Of a DNA stretch of 64,000 bases, positions 17,371-26,700 are shown piece by piece. This DNA comes from Dyella japonica A8 (lineage in GTDB: Bacteria; Pseudomonadota; Gammaproteobacteria; Xanthomonadales; Rhodanobacteraceae), in contig NZ_CP008884.1 in assembly GCF_000725385.1 (NCBI RefSeq), positions 310,001 through 374,000 on the forward strand. The letters run 5' to 3'. A program made the position numbers and the translations under genes. The notes under the pieces were generated by a model that saw only the letters and a program-made list of their open reading frames with translations, made no database searches and was not told the origin of the DNA. The first letter of the stretch is position 1. Each line of letters starts with the position of its first letter.

Positions 17371-18669
17371 ATGTCCGGCTATTACTTTTCGTTGGCGCTG
17401 AAGGGGCTGCGGCGCACGCCCTGGCTGGCCCTGCTCATGGTGATCACCCTGGCCGTCGGCTTGTCGGCCAGCATGGTGATGATCACGCTGCGTCACGCGC
17501 TGGCGATGGATCCGATTCCGGGCAAAAGCGAGCGTTTGTTGAAGCTGCAGGATCCGCAGGTCATGCAGGGCATGGGCGGCTGGGTCACCTACGCGCAGGC
17601 CGAGCAGCTGCGTCGGCTGGGCGGCGGCACGGCGGATGCCGTGGAGACAGGCTATGGCGATATCGACGGCATCGCCGTCGGCGAGCATCGCATCGCCATC
17701 GATGGCGGGCTGGGTGTGCGTTATGCCACCGCCGACTTTTTCAACGTGTTTGATGTGCCGCTGGCGAGCGGGCGAAGCTGGACACGCGAGGAGGAGCGGG
17801 ATGCAGCCCCCGTGGCCGTACTCGCCCAAGACGTCGCCCAACGGCTCTTTCCAAACGCTTCGCCGCTGGGGCGGCAAGTGGGCGTGGGCGATACGCTGTA
17901 CACGGTGATCGGCGTCGCGGGCCCGTGGTTTCCCCAGCCCCACTACATCGACATGACGCTGGGCGCGTTTGGCGTGGGTGGCGAAGGCGTATTCCTGCCT
18001 GTGACCGCCGTGCGTTATGCGCCTGCCAGCATGCGTATCTTCCAGTCCATGCCACGGGACCATCCGCAGCTATGCGTGCCCATGGAGTTGCTTGCGTCCC
18101 GCTGCAACTGGCTGTCGGTGTGGTACCTCACCCCCACGCCAAAGGATGTCTGGGCCCTGACGCAGTCGGTAAGAAGCCAGTTGCCGCAGCTCTTTCCCCC
18201 GGAGCAGGCACGCGCGCTGCAGCTATCGAATGTCCGGCAGATCGTTGCGGACGTGGTTCCCTCCGAGGTGGATCGCGGTAGCTGGCTGGGCTTGGTTTTC
18301 CTGGCGCTATGCGTGGTCAATGCCTCGGGCATGCAGCTTTCCCGGCTGATGCGCGGCACCTCGCAGATCGGCATCCGGCGTGCGCTGGGCGCCAGCCGCC
18401 TGGATATCGTCCGGCAATACCTTTGCGATGCCTTGCTGGTGGGGAGCGCCGGTGGCCTGCTGGGCGTGGGCCTGACCTTTGGCGGCCTATATGCCCTGCG
18501 CCAGCTATCACTGGATGATGCGCGCTACACCGTGATGGCACAGATGGACGGGATCATGTTTGTGGTGATGCTCCTGCTCATGGTCACCTGCAGCATCCTG
18601 GCAGGCGTGTTGCCGGCGTGGCTGGCCAGCCGCGCTGATCCGGCCCTGATCATCAAGGTGGCGCAGTGA
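17371..18669 (+). CDS. MacB/FtsX-type ABC permease, 432 aa
   Basis: Topology is one helix near residue 18-38 (TPWLALLMVITLAVGLSASM), a periplasmic domain of about 230 residues, then three C-terminal helices, the MacB/FtsX pattern. Family hallmarks are GRSWTREEE, VAVLAQDVAQRLF, IGIRRALGASRLDIVRQ and the final PAWLASRADP. Such permeases work with a MacB-like ATPase to move substrates or transmit mechanical force in the periplasm. No ATPase is beside it. Its stop overlaps the next permease start by 4 bases (GTGA), so they form a pair. Confidence 0.8.
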   Translation: MSGYYFSLALKGLRRTPWLALLMVITLAVGLSASMVMITLRHALAMDPIPGKSERLLKLQDPQVMQGMGGWVTYAQAEQLRRLGGGTADAVETGYGDIDGIAVGEHRIAIDGGLGVRYATADFFNVFDVPLASGRSWTREEERDAAPVAVLAQDVAQRLFPNASPLGRQVGVGDTLYTVIGVAGPWFPQPHYIDMTLGAFGVGGEGVFLPVTAVRYAPASMRIFQSMPRDHPQLCVPMELLASRCNWLSVWYLTPTPKDVWALTQSVRSQLPQLFPPEQARALQLSNVRQIVADVVPSEVDRGSWLGLVFLALCVVNASGMQLSRLMRGTSQIGIRRALGASRLDIVRQYLCDALLVGSAGGLLGVGLTFGGLYALRQLSLDDARYTVMAQMDGIMFVVMLLLMVTCSILAGVLPAWLASRADPALIIKVAQ

Positions 18670-19856
18670 GCGCGCTCGGCAGCACCTGGCGTTCGATATG
18701 GCGCTTCCACCGCGTGCTCGCCGGCATCCTCGTGCTGGAATACGCCTTTACCTTTGCCGTGGTGCTGGCCACCTCCGGCATGCTCGTGACACGTGTCGCC
18801 GGCATGAATCAGGACAGCGGCGTGGACGAGCACGGCTTGTATGTCGTGCGCGGCACGGGTACCGACCAACCCGTGCATCGTTCGCAGCTGCTGGAGGCCG
18901 CGGACCGATTCCGCGCGCTGGCCGGCCCGGGCCAGGTGTCCTTGGGCTCCAGCGTGCCCTTTTACGGCACCGGCGCCCAGCTGATGCCGATCAGCGCACC
19001 GGATGATGCAAGCCGCACCGTGCCGTTGCAGGGTTACGCCTACCAGGGGGACGCCGATTTCGCCACGGTGCTTGGCCTGCGGCTGCGGCAGGGGCGCCGT
19101 TTTCAGGCCGACGACATCGCGCTTCGCTTTGGCGAATCCGGCCATGTGATCCTGCTCAGCGCCAGCCTGGCCCAGCGGCTGTTCCGTGGTGAGCCGGCGG
19201 TTGGCAAACAGGTTCGGGTGGCCCATCAACTCTATACGGTGATTGGCGTGACCAATCCGCTGGAAGCCCCCGCCTACATGGGCGCGGTGCAGTCCGGCTC
19301 CACGTTTCTGCTGCCTGAATTTCCCAGTGATGACGCGCTGCTGCTGGTGCGCTATACCGGGCCGGTGGCCGAGCTGAACCGTGTCACGCATGATTTGAAC
19401 AAGGCGGATGCCGGCAAGGCGCGCTGGGGTTTCGCCCCCTATTCCCGCATCCGCACCGCCTATTTCGCGACGGATCGACAAGCGGTGGCCGCACTGGCCG
19501 TTGTGATGGGTGTTGTGCTGGTCATCGCCCTCTGCGGCATTCTCGGCTTGACCAACTACTGGGTTTCACGCCGCCGCCGGCAGATCGCGACGCGGCGTGC
19601 GCTAGGCGCCAGCAAGCAGGACATCCTGCGGCATTTTCTGTTCGAGAGTGGCTTGCTGGTCGCGGCAGGGCTGGCCCTTGGCTTGCTGTTCGACCTGGCC
19701 TATAGCGCCACGTTCGGACATGTCTACCTGGATTTCGGGCCGACCATGTTGCTGCTGTCGGTGGCGCTGATGCTGCTGTTGGCAGGGGCCGTGGTCAGCC
19801 TGTCGTTGCAGCGTTGGCTGCGCATGCATCCGGTTGAGCTGATGCGGTCGATTTGA
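18666..19856 (+). CDS. MacB/FtsX-type ABC permease, 396 aa
   Basis: Starts with GTG overlapping the preceding stop codon. One N-terminal helix (RVLAGILVLEYAFTFAVVLA), a periplasmic domain, and three C-terminal helices (VVMGVVLVIALCGILGLTNY; ESGLLVAAGLALGLLF; TMLLLSVALMLLLAGAVVSL). The motif RRRQIATRRALGASKQDILR is the MacB coupling region. Likely a heterodimer with the preceding permease. The ATPase must be encoded elsewhere, or the pair may be non-transporting. Confidence 0.8.
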   Translation: MSALGSTWRSIWRFHRVLAGILVLEYAFTFAVVLATSGMLVTRVAGMNQDSGVDEHGLYVVRGTGTDQPVHRSQLLEAADRFRALAGPGQVSLGSSVPFYGTGAQLMPISAPDDASRTVPLQGYAYQGDADFATVLGLRLRQGRRFQADDIALRFGESGHVILLSASLAQRLFRGEPAVGKQVRVAHQLYTVIGVTNPLEAPAYMGAVQSGSTFLLPEFPSDDALLLVRYTGPVAELNRVTHDLNKADAGKARWGFAPYSRIRTAYFATDRQAVAALAVVMGVVLVIALCGILGLTNYWVSRRRRQIATRRALGASKQDILRHFLFESGLLVAAGLALGLLFDLAYSATFGHVYLDFGPTMLLLSVALMLLLAGAVVSLSLQRWLRMHPVELMRSI

Positions 19857-20010
19857 AAACGGAAAAGGGGGGGGCGGAGTGTACTTTTCGTCAGCTCCCG
19901 ACCGTAGCTGCCCAGGAGGGAGGAAACCCCACTCCGCCGCCAGCTTCCAGCCCCGGGCAGGCGCCGCCGGTGCGCGCCGCCTCATCTTGTCTCTGCCCTC
20001 GTTTTCATGA

Positions 20011-20038
20011 GGCCGGCTTTGGGTCGAGGCGGACATGC
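20011..20038 (+). repeat. Degenerate palindromic repeat, island family
   Basis: GGCCGGCTTTGGGTCGAGGC then GGACATG; the left arm is poorly kept. Confidence 0.5.
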
Positions 20039-20116
20039 ATGGCGTGGATCACGCCGGGCCGCGAGGCGGCATCGGCTTGCATGAGTGATTGCGCCGCACA
20101 GCCCTGCAAACCGCTG

Positions 20117-20482
20117 TCAGGACTCCGGATCGAACATGATCTCGCGAACCTCCTGCGCGCAGCGACACGCAGCGGCGAATCTGGCAGCCCAGATATGTGC
20201 CTCTTCGCGTGACGAAACCTCGATGATCGAGAAGCCGCCGATAACTGCCTTTGTCTCCTGCACGGGACCGGCGGTGATCGTCCCGTCGGTTGCGACAATG
20301 GTCGATTGCTGGCGGCCTACACCGCAGCCGAAGATCCAGACGCCTGCGGCCTTTGCGTCGCGAAGCACCTTGTGTGCCGCCTCGCCCACCGATGGCAAGT
20401 CTTCCTCGGGGATAGAGTCCATCGCGCCGTCGTCGAACGAAATCAAGTACCGTTGAGCCGCAACTTTGCCATCAGTAGTCAT
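20117..20482 (-). CDS. YCII/DGPF-domain protein, 121 aa
   Basis: Small soluble alpha-beta protein of the YCII-related (DGPF) family: it opens with RYLISFDDGAMDSI, has TITAGPVQETKAVIGGFSII (the usual D/T-GPF-like turn and following strand) and ends with helices RFAAACRCAQEVREIMF. Family members are often dehydratase-like or linked to extracytoplasmic sigma factors, but no sigma factor is adjacent. ATG 20482 has AGGGAGG upstream. Confidence 0.75.
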   Translation of the reverse strand: MTTDGKVAAQRYLISFDDGAMDSIPEEDLPSVGEAAHKVLRDAKAAGVWIFGCGVGRQQSTIVATDGTITAGPVQETKAVIGGFSIIEVSSREEAHIWAARFAAACRCAQEVREIMFDPES

Positions 20483-20961
20483 GAGAGCCTCCCTATGGGT
20501 CGGATCTGGATGCCAGCCACGGTGCCGGGCTTGGCCAGGTCCTACCTATCAGACGAGCGAGGATGCACGGGATCGACATGGCGTACATGTGTCGCGCCCA
20601 ACCACGGCGCGCTACGGGTTGAAACGGACACTGCGACACGCCGTGGAGGAACACGCCTTTCGCGTGTGCGGAGGTGGCGGGTGCTGCGTATCCGCATCAC
20701 GAATTTAGTCCACGCGAAGCAGCCGGCTGCTGTAGCACCCATGAGCGCGTTGGTGGCGTCCACGCTTTTGCAACGCAACAAGCGTCGTGCGGCGGAAACG
20801 GGGTAGAGTCGGGCGGGGATGGGGGTTGCCGGGCATCTGAGTATCGGGGCATCGCGTGATGCCTTTTTTTGGGCATGGCGGCTGGATCGATCTAAACAAG
20901 CGCTTTCTGCGGCAAGCTGTTCGGGAAGTGCGGGCTATGAATGTCTTGATGGGATGGGGCG
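20483..20961. other. Intergenic stretch, 479 bases
   Basis: No convincing gene. It holds a half-copy of the island palindrome near 20491-20503 (CCCTATGGGTCGG) and a poor copy at 20608-20631 (GCGCTACGGGTTGAAACGGA). The right end must carry the promoter of the GH29 gene; I see no clear -10/-35 pair. Confidence 0.5.
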
Positions 20962-22806
20962 ATGGGGGCAGCGCGTATGGCGGGTGGGTTCACGGGGAAA
21001 GGCATCGTGCGGTGTGTGGTGGCCGGTATGTTGGTGTTGTCACTGGGCCTGTGGGCCGCGCCTGCGGAGACGCGGATGTCCGACAGCCCGACGGCGGCGC
21101 GACGCCCGTTGGATGAACCGCAGGCGCCGTCGGGCGCTGGCCCGAACGCGTCCACGTTGGCCGCATGGCAGGATCGCAAGTTCGGCATGTTCATTCACTT
21201 CGGCTTGTATTCCCTGGCCGGTGGCATGTGGCATGGCCAGCGTGTGGACAAGGGTTATAGCGAGCAGATCCTCGCTAATGCGCAGGTGCCGCCCAAGCAG
21301 TACGAAGCGCTGGCGAACCAGTTCGACCCCGTGCATTTCGACGCCGATGCCATCGCCGCCCTGGCCAAGGCAGCCGGCATGAAGTTCATCGTGATCACGG
21401 CGAAGCACCACGATGGATTCAATTTGTTCCAGACGGCGCAGACGCCGTACAACGTGGTGGATGGCACGCCTTATCACCAGGACATCGTCAAGAAGCTGGC
21501 GGAGGCGTGCGCGCGGGCGGGCCTGACATTCGGCATCTATTACTCGACGATCGATTGGCATCACCCGGGTGGCAACACGTACATCGAGAGCAACAGCAAT
21601 CCGATCACGCCAGCGCAGGAGGCGTTCAACGTCGCTCAGCTCAAGGAGTTGATGAGCCACTACGGCCCCATCTCGGAGATCTGGTTTGACATGGGCAAGC
21701 CGACGCCGGCGCAAAGCGCCCATTTCGCGCAGACCGTGCATGCGCTGCAGTCGCAGACGATGATCTCCGGACGCGTCTGGAATCATCGCGGCGACTTCGC
21801 GGTGATGGGCGACAACAGCGAACCCGATGTGGCGATGGAGCTGCCGTGGCAAGCGCCGGCTTCCATGTTTCCTGAAACCTGGGGCTATCGCTCGTGGCAG
21901 CCACGAGCTGACCTGCCCGGCAAGATCCGCGAGAACATCACGCGGCTGGTTCGCGTTGTCAGCCAGGGCGGCAACTACATTCTCAACATTGGGCCGGAAG
22001 GGGATGGCTCGGTTGTGCCGTATGAGGCGCAGGTGTTGCACGGCATCGGCGCGTGGCTGCAACGCAATGGCGAAGCCATCTATGGCACCCGCAAGCAGCC
22101 GTTTGCGGCACTGGACTTTGGTTATGCGACCGTGGGCCCGCAGGCGATCTATCTGTTCGTCGCGAAGCCCCCGGCGGATGGACAGCTCCACTTGCCGGGT
22201 CTGGTCGATACCGCGCTTGGGCGGGCTTATCGACTCGGTTCGCCGGATGCCACGGTGGCGGTACGGCACGATGCCGACGGCGCAAGCATTCCGCTGGATC
22301 GTCTTGCCGGTTGGCCGGCAGCGGATAACGGCGGCACCACGGTGGAGGCCTTCATGCCGGTCGTGGTGCTGCCGTTCAAGGGGGCGCTGCATGTGCGCCC
22401 GGCAACGATTGCCGCCGCGCGCGATGGTAGTTTTCAGCTGCAGCCCGCGCAGGCCTCGCACTATCTCAATTACAACGGCGAAGGCTATGAAGATCCCGCC
22501 ACGCTGTACAAGCTGATGTGGCAGATCGATGCGAAGGCATCGGATTACACCTGCACGGTCACCTACACGCCGCTGCCACAGCCCACGCCGCTGGATGTGT
22601 GGATCGATGGGCAGCGCTATCGCCTGAACCTGGCAGGCGCCCCCGCTGGCACGCAGGACGTCGCCAGCCAGACGATCCCGGTACACCGGGATCGCGCGGC
22701 GCACCCCTACGCGATGCAGGTGGAAGTGACGCCGCCGTCGCCCTTTGAGCAGGGCAGCCGTCTTCCGGTGGCCATACGCTCCGTGGTGCTTTCACCGGCG
22801 CGCTGA
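20962..22806 (+). CDS. GH29 alpha-L-fucosidase, exported, 614 aa
   Basis: Signal peptide (VVAGMLVLSLGLWAAPAE) then the GH29 barrel: KFGMFIHFGLYSLAGGMWHG, KFIVITAKHHDGFNLF, YSTIDWHHP and the nucleophile region ISEIWFDMGKP, whose aspartate is the expected catalytic nucleophile. GGNYILNIGPEGDG closes the catalytic domain near residue 340; the rest is beta-rich and probably carbohydrate-binding. The enzyme removes terminal fucose from glycans in the periplasm or outside. ATG 20977 is an alternative start. It precedes a pseudouridine synthase gene, which has its own promoter. Confidence 0.9.
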   Translation: MGAARMAGGFTGKGIVRCVVAGMLVLSLGLWAAPAETRMSDSPTAARRPLDEPQAPSGAGPNASTLAAWQDRKFGMFIHFGLYSLAGGMWHGQRVDKGYSEQILANAQVPPKQYEALANQFDPVHFDADAIAALAKAAGMKFIVITAKHHDGFNLFQTAQTPYNVVDGTPYHQDIVKKLAEACARAGLTFGIYYSTIDWHHPGGNTYIESNSNPITPAQEAFNVAQLKELMSHYGPISEIWFDMGKPTPAQSAHFAQTVHALQSQTMISGRVWNHRGDFAVMGDNSEPDVAMELPWQAPASMFPETWGYRSWQPRADLPGKIRENITRLVRVVSQGGNYILNIGPEGDGSVVPYEAQVLHGIGAWLQRNGEAIYGTRKQPFAALDFGYATVGPQAIYLFVAKPPADGQLHLPGLVDTALGRAYRLGSPDATVAVRHDADGASIPLDRLAGWPAADNGGTTVEAFMPVVVLPFKGALHVRPATIAAARDGSFQLQPAQASHYLNYNGEGYEDPATLYKLMWQIDAKASDYTCTVTYTPLPQPTPLDVWIDGQRYRLNLAGAPAGTQDVASQTIPVHRDRAAHPYAMQVEVTPPSPFEQGSRLPVAIRSVVLSPAR

Positions 22807-22864
22807 CCGGTGCAGGCGGCGTGGCCCCTGCCGCCGCCCACGGGTTCGCGCTGTCGGCGGCGCC

Positions 22865-22870
22865 TATAAT
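22865..22870 (+). promoter_or_regulatory. -10 box for the pseudouridine synthase gene
   Basis: TATAAT 28 bases before the ATG at 22898, with only a weak -35 near 22844. Confidence 0.5.
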
Positions 22871-22897
22871 GGCGACCTTGCTTCCCAGGCCACGCCG

Positions 22898-23608
22898 ATG
22901 ACCGAACCTGTACGACTCGCCAAACGTGTCGCCGCCCTCGCCCAGTGCTCGCGGCGCGAGGCGGAGATGTATATCGAAGGCGGCTGGGTGCGCGTGGATG
23001 GCGTGACCGTGGAGGAGCCGCAGTTCAAGGTGCTGGAACAGCACATCGAGATCGACCCGGATGCCCGGCTCGAGGCGGCCGAACCGGCGACGCTGGTGTT
23101 GCACAAGCCCGCTGGCCTCTCGGCGGATGCCGCGCGGGCGCTGGTAAGCGTGGAGAACCACGCCGCCGACGATGCCTCGGGCGTGCGCCTGCTGAAGCGT
23201 CACTTTGCGCGGCTGGAATCGCCGCTGTCGCTGCCGGACAGCGCCAGCGGACTGCTGGTGTTTACGCAGGACTGGCGGGTGAAGCGCCGCCTGGAAGAGG
23301 ATGCCGACCGCATCGAGCAGGAGCTGGTGGTGGAAGTGAGCGGCAAGCTGGCACCGGATGGCCTTGCCCTGCTCAACCACGGGCTACGCTTTGACCACTA
23401 TGCCTTGCCGCCGATCAAGGTGAGCTGGCAGAACGAAACCCACCTGCGCTTTGCGCTGAAGCGCGTCGCACCGGACATGGTGGAGCGCATGTGCCACGCC
23501 GTGGGCCTGAAGGTGCTCGCGATGAAGCGCTTGCGTGTCGGCCGCATTTCCATGTCGCGGCTGCCGCCGGGGCAGTGGCGTTATCTGTCCGCCACAGATC
23601 GGTTCTGA
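22898..23608 (+). CDS. RluF-like rRNA pseudouridine synthase, 236 aa
   Basis: Residues 1-60 are an S4 RNA-binding domain (RLAKRVAALAQCSRREAEMY, GWVRVDGVTVEEPQFKV); the catalytic domain follows with LPDSASGLLVFTQD, where the aspartate is the expected catalytic residue, and the closing GLKVLAMKRLRVGRISMSRL typical of the RsuA/RluB/E/F family. These enzymes isomerise uridine in rRNA. RluF in E. coli acts on 23S rRNA U2604; which site is used here is uncertain. The SLPD motif is less standard than the usual GRLD. The gene has an own TATAAT. Confidence 0.8.
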   Translation: MTEPVRLAKRVAALAQCSRREAEMYIEGGWVRVDGVTVEEPQFKVLEQHIEIDPDARLEAAEPATLVLHKPAGLSADAARALVSVENHAADDASGVRLLKRHFARLESPLSLPDSASGLLVFTQDWRVKRRLEEDADRIEQELVVEVSGKLAPDGLALLNHGLRFDHYALPPIKVSWQNETHLRFALKRVAPDMVERMCHAVGLKVLAMKRLRVGRISMSRLPPGQWRYLSATDRF

Positions 23609-23710
23609 GGTGCTGCAGCGGCGCGAGCGATACGGCTGGCGTCATGCCGTGGCCGGGTAGCGGCGGTTAGCCATCACCCGGTGGCGGGGCCCCTGCCTGC
23701 TTTCGCTGCT

Positions 23711-23746
23711 GGCTCGTCATCCCGCGTTCCCTGCGGATGACGAGCC
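23711..23746. terminator. Hairpin between converging genes
   Basis: GGCTCGTCATCC and GGATGACGAGCC are perfect 12-base arms around CGCGTTCCCTGC. It lies between the ends of the pseudouridine synthase and autotransporter genes. It may terminate both, or be a short repeat of the GTCATTCC type; there is no T-run. Confidence 0.5.
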
Positions 23747-23767
23747 ACACCATCAGCTATCCAGAAA

Positions 23768-26700
23768 TCAGAACTGCTTGCTGACACCTAACGTCAGCGC
23801 GTTGTCATGCAGGTGTTGGGCAAACGCGCCCGAATAGTCGACGTACACCTTCAGCGTGGCGTCGATCTGTGCGTGAATTCGTGCACCCACGGTGACGGTG
23901 CCGCGACCGGCCGGGTTGCCTGCCAACGTGAATTCGGTGCCATCCTGCGACGTCGCGCGCACGCTGGGTAATCCTTGGTGGGTGTCATAGCGATAGCCCA
24001 CGGTGAATTGCGGCAGGTACATCACGCCGCCCGCCTGGAACGAACTGCTGACATCCACGCCGGCATACGGTTGCAGTGTGGAGTACGTGCTCTGCTCGCC
24101 GTGGATGGCGTAAGCGCTGGCCAGCGGGTTGCTGTTCGGCAAGGTTTCGCTGAAGCCATCCAGTCGCTGGTGCTGGTAGAGCGCACCCGCCTTGGGGGTG
24201 ATCGTCCAGGCGCCCGACTGAAGGGGCCACGCTACCTGCGCGCCACCGGCATACGTGGTGCCGTCCGGCTGGGTCGCGCTTTGGCCGATGCCGGTGCTGC
24301 GCTGCACGTGATAGTTCGCCATGCCTGCACTAGCCGTGACAGAGAGCACCAGCGAGCCGAGGTTGCCATAGGCATAGAGGCCGGCATGCGCGGTATCGAT
24401 GTGGCCAGAGCCGCCCAGCGCATCGTTGCCGTTGATGCGGCCTACGCCCGCTTCCATGCCCAGGTGCACTGCACCGGCGAACTCGTCCTCCGCGCCCGCC
24501 AGCAGGCCGAAGGCGGTGCTCCGCAGACCCGGGGTTCCATCCAGTTGCTGGCTGTCGCCGGTGGCCCGTGCCCAGACGTTGGAGCGGCAGGCCGTTTGGT
24601 TCTGGGCAGGCGCGGTGATGTCATCGCAGTGCGAGTCGGGGAGCAAGGCGGTATCGAGCACGGTGCCCACCGTCTGCTGACCGACCTGATTGGCGGCGCG
24701 CATCAGGTTCGCGTATAGCGCGCCATCACGTGGAGCCACGCGGATAGCGGGCCCCGGAGAAGCGGGGCCGCCGGGGTCAGGTGCGGGTGCGGGTGCGGGT
24801 GCGGGTGCTGGTGCTGGTGCGGGTGCTGGTGCTGGTGCTGGTGCTGGTGCAGGTGCAGGTGCAGGCGCAGGTGCCGGTGCCGGTGCCGGTGCCGGTGCCG
24901 GTGCCGGTGCCGGTGCAGGTGCAGGCGCAGGTGCCGGTGCAGGTGCAGGCGCAGGTGCCGGTGCTGGCGCAGGTGCTGGCGCGGCTGCCGCCAGCGTCAG
25001 ATCAGCCCCGGTGCCGGTGTAACTCACCGTGGGATAGAGCGCGGTGGGCACGGAACCGGATGAGTTCACCGTGCTGAAGGTGCCCGTCAAGGCATTGGCC
25101 TGCACCAGGGTGTAGGTCTTGTTGACCGTGTAAGTACCTGGCGCATAGATCAGGTCCAGGGCGCCAGCGAGGCTGGCGTTGCCGTTCACCAGCAGGGACG
25201 ATGCCTGCGTGGGCGTCACGTCGATCTGCAAGACGCCGTTGCTGCTCTGGATGTAGTTGCCGTTGATGGTCAACACACCGACCGAACCGCCCGGCCATAC
25301 GATGCCAGCGTTGGTGACGTTGCCGTCGATGCTGCCGTGCCCACGCAAGATGCCGCTGGCGGCCACCGATACATCGCCACCCAGCGCCGCCGATGGCGTG
25401 GATACATCGCCCACTTCCAGCGTGCCGCCGGAGACGGTGGTGGCGCCCGCAAAGGCATGGCTGTCGCCATCGAGGATCAAGGTGGCGCCACCGGTCTTGA
25501 CCAGGCTGCCATGGCCGGCGATCGCACCCGCGAAGGTGCCATTACTCGCCTGGTCGAACACCAGCGCGCCTTGGTTGGTGACGTTGCCGGGCAGGCTGGT
25601 GCTGTTGACCACGAGCGTGCCGGCGTTGATGGTGGTGCCACCGGCCCACGTGTTGGCGCCGGTGAGCGTCTCGGTGCCGCCTTGCAGAACCAGGCTACCG
25701 TTTCCGCCGATGGCTCCGCTGAAATGGCCGCCCGCCAGGGTCAGGGTCAGGGTTTGATTGCCCAGGTTCACGGTGCCGTTGCCATCCAGCGAAACGATCG
25801 ACGCCCCGGGGGTCGCGGAGATATCGAACATGCCGTTGGCGACTACATCCGATGAATGGGCGATGCTGCCCGCGCTGCCCAATACCAGGGTGTCCGCGCT
25901 GATGAGGGTGGCACCGGTGTAGGTGTTGGCGCCGGTCAGCGTCAGCGTGCCGGTGCCCTGCTGATGCACCGTGCCCGGGCCCGAGATGATGCCTGCATAC
26001 GTGCTGGCATGAATGTCGTTGAACGCCAGCGCGGCATTGTTGGTGATCGCGCCCGTCAGCGCGCCGTCGTGCGTGCCGTCGCCCACCTGCAGCGTACCGG
26101 CACTGATCGTCCATGGTGCCGCGGAGGACGTGCTGTTGGTGACGATCCACGTGCCGCTGCCGGTTTTGGCAAGCCCGGCAAAACCGGCGTACTGCACGGT
26201 GCCGGCCCAGCTGGCGGGTGGTGCGATAACCACCTGCGAAAGGTCGAAGGTACCGTTGGTGTTTCCGCCCAGCGCCAAGGTGTCGCCGCCGTTGGTGCTG
26301 CCGCTGGTGGAGATCACATGGCCCGTGAAGGCATAACCGTTTTCCAGCGTCAGCGTGTTGCCGCCACCGGAGAGATCCACGGCGTCGGCCTGCACGCCAC
26401 CGCCCACGCCGCCGCTGATCGCGCCGCTGGTGATGATGGAGGCGCCGCCCAGGCTGACCACGCCCACGCCACCCACACCCGCGGCGCCGTTGGCCGCACT
26501 CCCGGCGGAGAACGAGCTAGCGCCTCCGTTGCCGCCGCTGCCGCCCGCACCGCCGCTGATGCTGCCGCTGTTCACCAGGCTGGCGCCGCTACCGCTCAGG
26601 CTGACACCGGCGCCGCCGTTGCCGCCTGCACCGCCAACCCCGCCCTGGCCGCCGTTGATGGTGGGCGCCGCGCCCCCGTTGCCTCCGGCGCCGCCATTGC

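Noticed and set aside
21040..22704. 554-codon minus-strand frame opposite the fucosidase gene
   Set aside because: Antisense shadow; the plus frame has all GH29 motifs.
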